Of a stretch of 64,000 bases of DNA, positions 9,197-16,810 are shown piece by piece. Source of the stretch: Aporhodopirellula aestuarii (GTDB lineage: Bacteria; Planctomycetota; Planctomycetia; Pirellulales; Pirellulaceae). The stretch spans positions 62,001 to 126,000 of the forward strand of contig NZ_JAMQBK010000024.1 of the NCBI RefSeq assembly GCF_023701485.1, written 5' to 3'. How positions within the stretch are numbered: position 1 is the stretch's first letter; each line of letters begins with the position of its first letter. Position numbers and translations under genes: made by a program. The notes beneath the pieces are model-generated. The model ran no database searches. It was not told the DNA's origin and saw nothing but the letters and a program-made list of their open reading frames with translations.

Positions 9197-9676
9197 ATGC
9201 CTCAAAGACGAATGGATCTGTGCTTCCCCAATTTGAACGCCGCTTGTGAGGACGTTCGTCACTTGCGTCAAGTTGGCAATGAGTTGAGCGGGCAATGGAG
9301 TCTTGCCCAGATTCTCGATCACCTGAATCTTTCGTTGCAGATGACGCTCACCGGTGCTGAGTTCACGTTCCCTGTTCTTTTGCGGCCACTGTTTCGAGTA
9401 ATGTTCAGCCGCACGTTGCGTGTTGGGAAGCCGTCGAAATTGCGTGGAAAGGCTCCAAAGGAGATTCAGCCCTCCGCAAATCTTGATGAAGATTCCTGTG
9501 CAAATCGCTTTTATGAACTTTGCGATACCCTAATGCAGCCCGACACCAAATTCGTTGAGACCTATCCGATGCTCGGGCGGTTAAACCGGGAGCAGTGGCT
9601 TCAATTGCAACAGTGGCATTGCGCTCATCATTTGAGTTTTGCGGTGCCCCACGTATCTCGTTCAAACATCGCCTAA
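9197..9676 (+). CDS. DUF1569 (DinB-like fold) protein
   Basis: A 159-residue protein on the strand opposite to the surrounding phage operon. The block QWSLAQILDHLNLSLQM near residues 34-50 and the C-terminal 'YPMLGRLNREQWLQLQQWHCAHHLSF' fit the DUF1569 family, DinB/YfiT-related helical proteins common in planctomycetes. Two histidines (DHL and the CAHHL pair) could bind a metal, as in DinB-like enzymes. Function is unknown. It converges on the connector gene with a four-base overlap of the stops. It is best read as cargo (a 'moron') inserted between head and tail genes. Confidence 0.8.
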   Translation: MPQRRMDLCFPNLNAACEDVRHLRQVGNELSGQWSLAQILDHLNLSLQMTLTGAEFTFPVLLRPLFRVMFSRTLRVGKPSKLRGKAPKEIQPSANLDEDSCANRFYELCDTLMQPDTKFVETYPMLGRLNREQWLQLQQWHCAHHLSFAVPHVSRSNIA

Positions 9677-10062
9677 TCACCATCAACAATCGTGTCGACC
9701 AGTTTGGTGTGAATGCGAAGTTTGACGCGGAAAGGGTCGCTGTATCGCCACGGTGGTTCATTGCCGATCGACATCAGTTCGTAAACGAACGTCGTGTCTC
9801 CGTCGGTTTCGAGGATGCGATCGCCGCGTCGTGGCCAGGTACCGATGAAGCTGCCAAGCAGGTCTTTGGAGTTGATCAGAAAGTCACGGACTTGGGCTCG
9901 CGTGATGATTCCCTCGCCATCGTCCTGTTCGTATTCCGACTTTCCGATCGTGGCTGGCAATTCGACGGATAACTCATCGCGTTGATAAGTCACTAATCGA
10001 GATGCGTGCTTGGTCAGCTTGTCAGACAGCCAGGCCTGACCGCGTTGCAGCAGGTCGCTCAC
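9673..10062 (-). CDS. Phage head-tail connector-like protein
   Basis: A 129-residue protein with a GTG start that overlaps the stop of the preceding gene (GTGA). It starts MSDLLQRGQAWLSDKLTKHA and has a mixed helix-strand pattern with 'GDRILETDGDTTFVYELMSI'. Small proteins between capsid and tail-terminator genes usually form the connector or head-completion ring. No specific family motif is visible, so the role comes from position. Confidence 0.6.
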   Translation of the reverse strand: MSDLLQRGQAWLSDKLTKHASRLVTYQRDELSVELPATIGKSEYEQDDGEGIITRAQVRDFLINSKDLLGSFIGTWPRRGDRILETDGDTTFVYELMSIGNEPPWRYSDPFRVKLRIHTKLVDTIVDGD

Positions 10063-10337
10063 GATTTGGCGGACCTTGATGTGGTTGCTGGCTTCGACTT
10101 AAGCAGTGTTGCTGCCTTTTCGCCCAGCTCTTCACGCCACGCCTCGTCGGCCCGACGTTGATATTCGTCGGCGATCGCCTCGGCCTCTTCGTTAAGCTGC
10201 TGCTGTCGGAAGCTGGTCGGCCGCACAAGCGGCTGGGTGAAGTTGAGGTTGCCGCCGTCTCGGTCGCGTTTCTTAGCAGGCAATAAGGCCACAGCAACGA
10301 GAACCAGGACGACAACGGTTGCAATTCCAAGAATCAT
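10059..10337 (-). CDS. Small single-span membrane protein
   Basis: I place the start at the ATG at 10337, giving 92 residues beginning MILGIATVVVLVLVAVALLP. That is one strong N-terminal membrane helix followed by a charged, Glu/Arg-rich cytoplasmic or periplasmic helix. A longer frame upstream (to 10433) is Arg/His-rich and overlaps the preceding gene, so it is unlikely. It lies among head genes with another membrane protein. A lysis role (holin or spanin-like) is possible but unproven. Confidence 0.6.
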   Translation of the reverse strand: MILGIATVVVLVLVAVALLPAKKRDRDGGNLNFTQPLVRPTSFRQQQLNEEAEAIADEYQRRADEAWREELGEKAATLLKSKPATTSRSAKS

Positions 10338-10342
10338 GAGCC

Positions 10343-11371
10343 TTACATGCCTCGCTTGATGAGAATGAATCCGAGTAGAATGATCGCAACGACAATCAAT
10401 GCGAGCGTCGCCAATTCGCCGGCGCCGGCCCAAATCAGTGCGTTGCGCCCGTCAGAATCGCGGTCGAAGAGTGGCTCGCGATCACGGTCCCGATCGAAGG
10501 GCCGCCACGTGGGCTCGGTCGGTTCGATCGGACAATAGCCGTCCGGACAGTCTTCAGGAGAGAGTTGAAGCGTTGGCGAGATCGCCGAATCCCAAGAATA
10601 GCCTCGCGATTTGAGAGCTCCAGTTTTCTGGGCTTGGCGAGTCTGCTGATAGAGTTCGTATCCGTGTCGCAAATCGTCGTACAGTTCCGCCGGAGTCGAT
10701 GGCAACATCGTGTAGCCGGCTGCATGAACGTGACCTCCGCTTGAATCCTGGAAAAGAACGACGGGGAACTGGCTTGCCGGCACGATGTCCGCAAAGCGAG
10801 TTTTGTAGAGGGCGTTGCTCTCGGTGTAGACCTGGAATTCACAGCTCTTTCGGAGTTTCGAGAGCTTTGCGTCCTTGTTAAACCATTCCAACAACTGTTG
10901 GCTCTTCGCGTCGTTGCCGATAAACAAGGCGATCTGGTATCGCTTCGGGGATGGCTGTGGGACCGCGTTGTCGTTGGCATTTGTCGGCGTGACAAAAATC
11001 GGCGCAGGAACGGTCGGTGCGGGCACGGTCGTTGGCGACGGAGTTGCGGGCTGGACGACCGGTCTGGCGGGAACGACGTGATAGGGCCGAATGGTGGGCC
11101 GCACAACGGGCGGACATGACGGCGGGCAATAGCCGGATTGCTGCTTGAGCTCGCCTTGTGCTTCCAGATTCACGTGGGCCGGTTCAGGCAGCTTCTCAAT
11201 TTGCCGCCCAACCTGCGGAGCGGGTCGCGCTGTCGGAAGCCGCCACTCGTCGCTCACTTGTGGCTTTGGCGTTCGATGCAGCGCGGTAAACACGGCTGCA
11301 AGCATAACCGCATGCAGCACCGCGACAACGATCAGACCGGCGCTCAGTCGGATCCGAATTTCATCCTTCAT
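10343..11371 (-). CDS. Membrane protein with thioredoxin-like middle domain
   Basis: A protein of 342 residues from the ATG at 11371, which overlaps the upstream stop. It has an N-terminal membrane helix (LSAGLIVVAVLHAVMLAAVF), a Pro-rich spacer (about 60-135), a folded middle domain (about 140-230, 'YQIALFIGNDAKSQQLLEWF') and a C-terminal membrane helix (LATLALIVVAIILLGFILI). The middle part has the strand-helix rhythm and cis-Pro-like 'QFPVVLFQD' of a thioredoxin fold but no CxxC, so it would be redox-inactive. It is encoded within the capsid operon between a lipoprotein and a small membrane protein. Function is unknown. Confidence 0.65.
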   Translation of the reverse strand: MKDEIRIRLSAGLIVVAVLHAVMLAAVFTALHRTPKPQVSDEWRLPTARPAPQVGRQIEKLPEPAHVNLEAQGELKQQSGYCPPSCPPVVRPTIRPYHVVPARPVVQPATPSPTTVPAPTVPAPIFVTPTNANDNAVPQPSPKRYQIALFIGNDAKSQQLLEWFNKDAKLSKLRKSCEFQVYTESNALYKTRFADIVPASQFPVVLFQDSSGGHVHAAGYTMLPSTPAELYDDLRHGYELYQQTRQAQKTGALKSRGYSWDSAISPTLQLSPEDCPDGYCPIEPTEPTWRPFDRDRDREPLFDRDSDGRNALIWAGAGELATLALIVVAIILLGFILIKRGM

Positions 11372-11972
11372 CAATGACCTCATAGCTTCGATAGGGCAGG
11401 GAACTGGCGGGGTCTTCCATAACGGTTAGGGCAAAGCCCCCGTAGCCCGCCCAGAGGCGTACGAATTGTTCACGTGGCGTGAGTTCAAACCGGCCCGGAT
11501 AGTTGTTGTCGAGAATCGCGGCGTATTGCTGGCCGTTGCGTTCAACCCAGCCAACGAAGGTGCAGCAGTGGGCGGGCTTCCACCACAGAATCGCGCCGCG
11601 ACGAGTGGCGTTGGCCCAGTCCAGAAATCGCGGATCGGCTTTAACGGTGTAGCTGTAGTCAATGTCCGCTGCATCGAGTCGGTTTCGCAGCCGCGTGTCC
11701 CACTCGCCATCGCTGTAGGTCGCCCGCCATCGCTCGCCGAGTTCGTACTCGTTGAGCCAACGCAGATGATTGACCAGTGAAGCGTGGACGCAGCTGCCTT
11801 GATTGAGCCTGCCAGTCCAGTTGCGTTGATGAAGCTGGGGCGGGAGATTGGCCACTGGTCGTTCTACTGGTGGTGCCGGAAGTGGACGCACTTGTTCCGA
11901 CTGTTCCGGCAAACACCCTGTCACCAGCAGGAGCAAGAATGCGGTAGCAATCGAACGTGGGAGCCCTTTCAC
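11361..11972 (-). CDS. Lipoprotein with papain-like (C39-type) peptidase fold
   Basis: A 203-residue protein. A signal peptide ends in a lipobox (LLLLVTGC, Cys20), so it should be a lipoprotein. The mature part has 'NQGSCVHASLVNHL' with Cys61, 'PAHCCTFVGW' with His135, and 'AAILDNNYPG' with Asp155/Asn156. This is the Cys-His-Asp/Asn arrangement of C39-like and papain-like peptidases. Its place inside the phage head operon is unusual. It could be a cell-wall or envelope-acting lysis enzyme, a superinfection factor, or a virion-associated peptidase. Catalysis is inferred from the triad only. Confidence 0.65.
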   Translation of the reverse strand: MKGLPRSIATAFLLLLVTGCLPEQSEQVRPLPAPPVERPVANLPPQLHQRNWTGRLNQGSCVHASLVNHLRWLNEYELGERWRATYSDGEWDTRLRNRLDAADIDYSYTVKADPRFLDWANATRRGAILWWKPAHCCTFVGWVERNGQQYAAILDNNYPGRFELTPREQFVRLWAGYGGFALTVMEDPASSLPYRSYEVIDEG

Positions 11973-12000
11973 TCGGATTTCCTCTTCAAGAGAATGGGAA

Positions 12001-12327
12001 CTACTGCGTCAGTAGGACGCGAACGTAGGAGGTGCCGGGAGAAGCCGGCAAAACTGACTTGCCAAGCAGCGGATGTCCGCTGGCCGTTTTGACCACATGC
12101 CAACTGACCGTGGACCAATAAAGTCGAGTGCCAACGTCGATGTTGGTCGACGGATCTTTCAGGACATCGAAGACGCCGCGAACCGCGATCCCGCCCGTGC
12201 GACCGGCGGCAACGAAGAATTTGCTGACTCCTACCAGGTCCCCCAGAACAATGATCGAACCGGCGGCCACGTCCGCAGCAGGAAGGAAATCTACGGTCGC
12301 TCCGTCGTGCAGGAAGACTGCGGACAT
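12001..12327 (-). CDS. DUF2190 capsid decoration protein (copy 2)
   Basis: A 108-residue protein starting MSAVFLHDGATVDFLPAADV. The pattern 'A-G-IVLGDLVGVSK ... GIAVRGVFDVLKD' is that of DUF2190 proteins, small beta-rich proteins that follow major capsid genes and decorate the capsid. It is clearly a paralogue of the next gene upstream (12348-12680), sharing the HDG, GDLVG and GVFDV blocks. Confidence 0.8.
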   Translation of the reverse strand: MSAVFLHDGATVDFLPAADVAAGSIIVLGDLVGVSKFFVAAGRTGGIAVRGVFDVLKDPSTNIDVGTRLYWSTVSWHVVKTASGHPLLGKSVLPASPGTSYVRVLLTQ

Positions 12328-12347
12328 CGCGAGTCAGTGCCCTTTTA

Positions 12348-12680
12348 CTATTGGCTCAGGCGGACACGCACGATTTCATCGTCGGTTGCTGCGGGCAGTA
12401 CCGCTTTTCCAAGCAGCTTGTTACCGGTCGCCGTCGTCTGCGGCTCGTTACTTCCGTCGACGTAAACTTTCTGGCCGACCGTGAAAGCAACCGCGCCGGC
12501 AGGATCTTTGGGCACGTCGAAAACGCCCTCAACGGCAATCGCTCCCAGCGTGTCGGCTTTGATCGCTCGCCTGGTAATACCGACAAGATCGCCTTGAACC
12601 ACGATCTCTCCAGATGCAAGATCGGCGACGGGTGTGTGATCGATGGCCGAACCATCGTGAACGAACTCTGCTGCAGACAT
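12348..12680 (-). CDS. DUF2190 capsid decoration protein (copy 1)
   Basis: A 110-residue protein from the ATG at 12680 (MSAAEFVHDGSAIDHTPVAD). A longer reading to 12731 adds a Ser/Pro-rich leader that does not match its paralogue. It has the DUF2190 blocks GEIVVQGDLVGITRRA and AVEGVFDVPKDPAGAV. It sits directly after the protease-capsid gene. The presence of two tandem copies suggests duplication, with the two perhaps occupying different capsid sites. Confidence 0.82.
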   Translation of the reverse strand: MSAAEFVHDGSAIDHTPVADLASGEIVVQGDLVGITRRAIKADTLGAIAVEGVFDVPKDPAGAVAFTVGQKVYVDGSNEPQTTATGNKLLGKAVLPAATDDEIVRVRLSQ

Positions 12681-12743
12681 AAAAACCTCAGGTGGACTCG
12701 AATGTGTTGGTTGCTGTGACGGGGAAGACACGGTTCCCAGGAT

Positions 12744-14762
12744 TTACGCTTCGCCCGTGACCTTCACGGCTGCGCGGTGGTCTTGAGAATTCACGCCAAA
12801 GTCGATGTACGATCGGAAACCCATACCCAGCGTGTTCGGCGGCATTTCGACTCGCTCGATGACCGGCGTGCGACGGCCATTGAGGAACACGATCTCAAAC
12901 GCCGGCAGCACATTGGGGTTGGCGAACAGATACCACGCCGTGCCGCTTGCGCCGGTGTAGTACGAATCCGACAAGTGAGGCGTACTGATGATCCGGTACT
13001 TATTGCGGTGCGGGTTATCGACTGGGATTTTGGTCGGTGAGCCTTGAGCATCGATCATCAACTGGGACGAGCCCATCAGCAATTCCGCCTCGGTTTCAAG
13101 CTCCACTGGAACCACCAAGTACTCGGGGCGAATATTGATCGGTTTCTGATCTTTGGGTTTGCCGCCTGGACCGGCTTTCTGTTTGCGGAAGGTGGTCTTG
13201 GCGACGGTCAACGCATCGGGACCGAACTTAGTGTCGGCACCGGAGAGCAGGTTCGCGTTACCTGAGGAGAAGAAGCCCGTGTTCTTCAGCAGCAGCGTGA
13301 AGAACAGATCGTCGATCGACTCGGCTCCGGAGCGTCCCATCTGGCGTGGGATATCCATGAACGCCGACAAGTCGTCGTTAATGATGTCATGTCGCGTCAG
13401 CGTCAGGATCTGGCCATACGTGTCGGCCTTGTTACTGAATTTTTGGTCCGATAACTTACCGTGCTTGAGTTCCCCATCAGGGGCGACTTGCTCAAAACCA
13501 CCGGTCCCGAGCAAACGATAACGGGCGACTTCCTTAAAGTCGGTGACCGTTCCCACGCTGCAAAGATCGAAGGCGGCGATCGGGGTGTTTTGATAGGCCG
13601 CCAGCAGCGTCTTGTTCATGACGTTTTCCATGATGCTGGGCAGACTCATGGAACTGAAACCCGCTCGAATGGTTGCCGTACCATCGCCAAAGACGCGAGG
13701 CACGTCGATGCCTTCCATGCGAGCGCACTCGGCGACGAGTTCACGCAAGCCGATGTGACGTAGCGGGTTGGCGGCGTTGAGCGTCTTTTCGCCATAGCTG
13801 GCTAGCAGCGTTTTTTCTTCGATGCCGACCGACAGGCAGGCAGCAGCTTCGAGGACCTCGCGACTGTATCGCGGTGAGTTTTGCGTCTGCTCGGGAGCCT
13901 TGGGGCGTTCGCTTCTCAGCACGGCGAGTTCCGTTTTGGTTGTGGACCAGCCTTGCTCAATCGCATCGGCTTCGATATCGGCATGATTGCCCGCACACAC
14001 CTTGCGAATGCCGGCGATGCGACGAGATTCCGCAGCGGCTTCGGCACGCATGTCGTTGACCGGTGAAGTGGTCGCTGTTTTGTTTTCGGTCTTTGGTTTG
14101 GTGCTCATGTTCAAACTTGCGTTGACGGGTTCGAGGTCGTCGGTTTCTTCATCCGTATCGCCGGGATCATCGCCCTCGGCGTAGTTGCCGGCAGCGACGC
14201 GAGCCTCGGTATCGTCGTCAGCACCCAAAGCGACGAACGAAACCTCGCCCAGCGTTGACTTGCGAGCGACATAGACTGGCCCCTTGAACTCGCGACCATT
14301 GGCGTTGGCCGTTTTGCCTTCAGGAATGAACACAACCTTGTCGGCACTCGCACCCAGCGAGGCTTGCCACGGGAAACCGTTTTCACTGGTCGCGATCACT
14401 TCCTGAGCCGTCGCACCAACTCCTGAGATCACGCCGGCGACTTCGAGCGATTTGTCGGTGATCGCGATGTCGTCTGTGTGCCCAACGATGCTGCCCCGAT
14501 CGTGGTCTTTCAAAATCGGACGAGACTTGCGGGTCACTCGCATGCCAGCTAAATCGACCACCACCGGATAAGGCCAACCGCCCAACCGCATCGCACCGCC
14601 GGTGTACGCGGTCATCGAGAACTTACGCAGTGACGGCTTGCCTTCTTCTGGCGTTTCGGCTGCGGCGAGCGTGATCGTCGCAGCGTCGTCACAAACGATT
14701 CGCAGCGAACTGGGAACGGATTCGGCGTCGGCTTCAAGCGGCGCGTGCTGTGTCTTCGGCAT
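12744..14762 (-). CDS. Prohead protease-major capsid protein fusion
   Basis: A 672-residue protein from the ATG at 14762 (MPKTQHAPLEADAES), overlapping the end of the portal gene. Residues 1 to about 220 look like a phage prohead protease, with RPILKDHDRGSIVGHT (His near 85) and 'PWQASLGASADKV' (Ser near 134). An Asp/Glu-rich linker and a helical scaffold-like part (about 250-330) follow. The C-terminal half is an HK97-fold capsid protein related to Mu-type heads ('RHDIINDDLSAF', 'PRQMGRSGAESIDDLFF', C-terminal 'RSYIDFGV'). One gene thus supplies protease, scaffold and shell, and self-cleavage would release the capsid subunit. Fusions of this type are known in some phages. Confidence 0.85.
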   Translation of the reverse strand: MPKTQHAPLEADAESVPSSLRIVCDDAATITLAAAETPEEGKPSLRKFSMTAYTGGAMRLGGWPYPVVVDLAGMRVTRKSRPILKDHDRGSIVGHTDDIAITDKSLEVAGVISGVGATAQEVIATSENGFPWQASLGASADKVVFIPEGKTANANGREFKGPVYVARKSTLGEVSFVALGADDDTEARVAAGNYAEGDDPGDTDEETDDLEPVNASLNMSTKPKTENKTATTSPVNDMRAEAAAESRRIAGIRKVCAGNHADIEADAIEQGWSTTKTELAVLRSERPKAPEQTQNSPRYSREVLEAAACLSVGIEEKTLLASYGEKTLNAANPLRHIGLRELVAECARMEGIDVPRVFGDGTATIRAGFSSMSLPSIMENVMNKTLLAAYQNTPIAAFDLCSVGTVTDFKEVARYRLLGTGGFEQVAPDGELKHGKLSDQKFSNKADTYGQILTLTRHDIINDDLSAFMDIPRQMGRSGAESIDDLFFTLLLKNTGFFSSGNANLLSGADTKFGPDALTVAKTTFRKQKAGPGGKPKDQKPINIRPEYLVVPVELETEAELLMGSSQLMIDAQGSPTKIPVDNPHRNKYRIISTPHLSDSYYTGASGTAWYLFANPNVLPAFEIVFLNGRRTPVIERVEMPPNTLGMGFRSYIDFGVNSQDHRAAVKVTGEA

Positions 14763-16227
14763 TGTCTTCCGTGACCTTGGTTGAGGGTTGGGTTTCAGTT
14801 TCATCGCTGGCCGACAGACCAAGCTCACGCATCAGCGACACTTCTTTGGCACGCTGTTTGAGTTCCGTCTCCCAATCACGCCCCTGCCGCGCAAATTCGA
14901 TGGCCAGAGTCGTCGTATGATTCGAGAGACGGATCTTTTGGGCATTGGCTTCTTTGGCGGGATCGACATGTTCGTGCCCGTCCCAGAACCATTGGTGCTC
15001 GAACGTGCTGTCGAGCGTGCGAAGCGAATTGGGCAGATAGCCCTCGATGAGAATGGCTTCGCGAAGCCAAGCAATCAAAACGCGATCCAGCACGACGCGA
15101 GCGAGTTGGGTTTGCTCAACACGGATCGACTTGAAGTAGGTTTGGTGATCGAGTCGCCCACTCGCGTAGTTGTAACCGCTAGAATTTCCAGCAGCGACAT
15201 TGAAAGGCATGTTCAAGCAGCGAGCGATCTCGTTGAGGATCTCTTTCTTGAATTCGGCATACGTGGTCGATGGTTGCTCCGACCTCATTTGAGCCATCTT
15301 CCAGCCGCCCGGCATCGTGAGCAGCATTCGCTTCTCAAGTTCGATCGGCTCGAATGGTTCCGCAGCGTCTGCCTCACCATTGGCCGGCGCGTCGGTGTAG
15401 AGGATGCCAGCAAAGTCAGCCGCGGTTTCGGCAGCCGCAAGTACGGCGAGTGTGAACCGACGAAGTTGTGCGAATAGAGGCAACGCCGGCGTGATGTCGG
15501 GAATGCCACGAATCTGACCCGGACGATCGCAGCGGAAGTAGTGCAGCACTGCGGCGGCCGGCACCGTGTCAAACTCCTCGTTAATCGCAAACGTCACATC
15601 GCCAGGATGTTCGCGAAGCACGTCGTAGCTGAGCGGGTTTCCGTCGGTATCAAACTGGATTCCGTCGATGTATCGTGTTCGGTCCGCAACCAACGTCGGC
15701 GAGGCCACTTGGTCGGCTTCGATCAATCGCAAGTCGAGCTTCACGGTCGAGTCAACTCGTTCGTTGCTGGTCAGCAAACCAAACGATTCACCGTCCGAAA
15801 CGCGGGCGAGTCGCATGGTTCGTAGCTTTTCCGCCAGACCTACCGCCTCGGCCCAAGCGGAGAACTCTTGTTCGACAAAACGATTCGCTTCAGCATCGGG
15901 CGTCAGCATTTGCAAACGTGGCCCAGTGCCCACGACATCATTCGCCAGCGTTAACGTGATCCCGCGAGCGTAGCTGTTGTTGGCGACCTCGTATCGCGAC
16001 CGATTGCGAAGTGTTCGCCTCACATCGGGACTATTCGCTGCAGCAGACGACAGACCATCGGCCCGCGACCAATGTTTCATGTTGTCGAGCGTCGTGTTCG
16101 CCGCGTCGTACTTCGCACGAAGCCGCGAGAAGAAGGGCTGCCGGGGCGAGCGTCCCGGCGTGGATGAAGAGCGGGAAGCTCCGCCACGCCATGCTTGCTC
16201 GATAATCCCTGACAAACGTTTCAACAT
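14734..16227 (-). CDS. Phage portal protein (lambda B family)
   Basis: I choose the ATG at 16227 (MLKRLSGIIEQAW), giving 497 residues; a further 18 codons upstream are open but less likely. Lambda-type portal features include an early 'LRNRSRYEVANNSYARGIT', 'RLARVSDGESFGLL', 'LRLIEADQV', 'RCDRPGQIRGIPDITPALP' and 'GNSSGYNYASGRLDHQTYF'. The portal forms the dodecameric DNA entry ring and binds the terminase. It is followed, with overlap, by the protease-capsid gene, as expected. The normal terminase neighbour is displaced by about 6 kb. Confidence 0.9.
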   Translation of the reverse strand: MLKRLSGIIEQAWRGGASRSSSTPGRSPRQPFFSRLRAKYDAANTTLDNMKHWSRADGLSSAAANSPDVRRTLRNRSRYEVANNSYARGITLTLANDVVGTGPRLQMLTPDAEANRFVEQEFSAWAEAVGLAEKLRTMRLARVSDGESFGLLTSNERVDSTVKLDLRLIEADQVASPTLVADRTRYIDGIQFDTDGNPLSYDVLREHPGDVTFAINEEFDTVPAAAVLHYFRCDRPGQIRGIPDITPALPLFAQLRRFTLAVLAAAETAADFAGILYTDAPANGEADAAEPFEPIELEKRMLLTMPGGWKMAQMRSEQPSTTYAEFKKEILNEIARCLNMPFNVAAGNSSGYNYASGRLDHQTYFKSIRVEQTQLARVVLDRVLIAWLREAILIEGYLPNSLRTLDSTFEHQWFWDGHEHVDPAKEANAQKIRLSNHTTTLAIEFARQGRDWETELKQRAKEVSLMRELGLSASDETETQPSTKVTEDNAEDTARAA

Positions 16228-16290
16228 CCGTGATGTAATCCTATTGCCGTCCCCGGCAGCCCTGTGCTCATCGCAAAGCAAAAAGAATGA

Positions 16291-16488
16291 TCAGCCAGCC
16301 GACGGCGGCACGATCTTGTTAAATCGCAAGCCGCGATTCGGCTTCCGAACCGCGTCCTTGCCAGCGAGATGCTTGTCCGCAGCGATCTGCTCCGTCAGCT
16401 TGTGCTGCTCAACCGAACCCGCATCACCCGAAGCCTTCGCAGGCCCCGCAGCGTTCTCACGAATTTCATCATTGAGATCATCAGCCAT
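16291..16488 (-). CDS. Small protein between terminase and portal
   Basis: A 65-residue protein from the ATG at 16488 (MADDLNDEIRENAAGPAKAS). It has a helical N-terminus, the central 'EQHKLTEQIAADKHLAGKDA' and a basic end 'RGLRFNKIVPPSAG'. Short proteins of this type occupy the gpW slot between large terminase and portal in many prophages of proteobacteria and planctomycetes. A head-completion role is likely by position. A GTG three codons upstream is an alternative start. Repeated motif A lies about 30 bases upstream. Confidence 0.7.
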   Translation of the reverse strand: MADDLNDEIRENAAGPAKASGDAGSVEQHKLTEQIAADKHLAGKDAVRKPNRGLRFNKIVPPSAG

Positions 16489-16517
16489 CGCCGGCACTCA
16501 CTTGCTCGAAAACAAAC

Positions 16518-16568
16518 GTCCCTCTCAGGGTTACTTAGGCGAAGTGAGCCGTGGGTAAACCAGAAAAT
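16518..16568 (-). promoter_or_regulatory. Repeated upstream motif, copy A
   Basis: Read on the minus strand this stretch has ATTTTCTGGTTTACCC, a spacer, then CCTAAGTAACCCTGAGAGGG, and it ends about 30 bases before the gpW-slot gene. Related stretches lie at 39344-39394 (B), 46364-46410 (C) and, shorter, 43442-43478 (D), each just upstream of the first gene of a minus-strand unit. The conserved spacing points to a promoter, operator or 5'-leader element rather than coding sequence. Confidence 0.5.
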
Positions 16569-16677
16569 TGGCCGCGAAACGCAAATCGTCCTCTGGTATC
16601 TCTCGTGAGGATCCAGAATTGTGTTCCCCGATGCGTCGGTTGATGAAACGAACAGGCCAAGAGTAGAGATAAGGCTC

Positions 16678-16717
16678 CGGTGTCGGCCACCGGAGCACCG
16701 AAAAGAATCGGCAGAAA
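16678..16717. repeat. Inverted repeat, left copy, flanking sensor cassette
   Basis: These 40 bases match the reverse complement of 22386-22425 at 38 positions. The core contains its own small hairpin (CCGGTG-TCGGC-CACCGG). The pair brackets the MerR-like/hybrid-kinase cassette that splits terminase from portal. The remaining 300 bases between the portal block and the kinase stop hold no gene I can support. Confidence 0.75.
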
Positions 16718-16810
16718 AACACGAAGAAGTCTGGCAGGGTGATTTGTCGAAGGTGAATCACCAATTTGCTAGCAGCGAATAGCTGTATGCCCACAAATCT
16801 GCCAGCTTAC

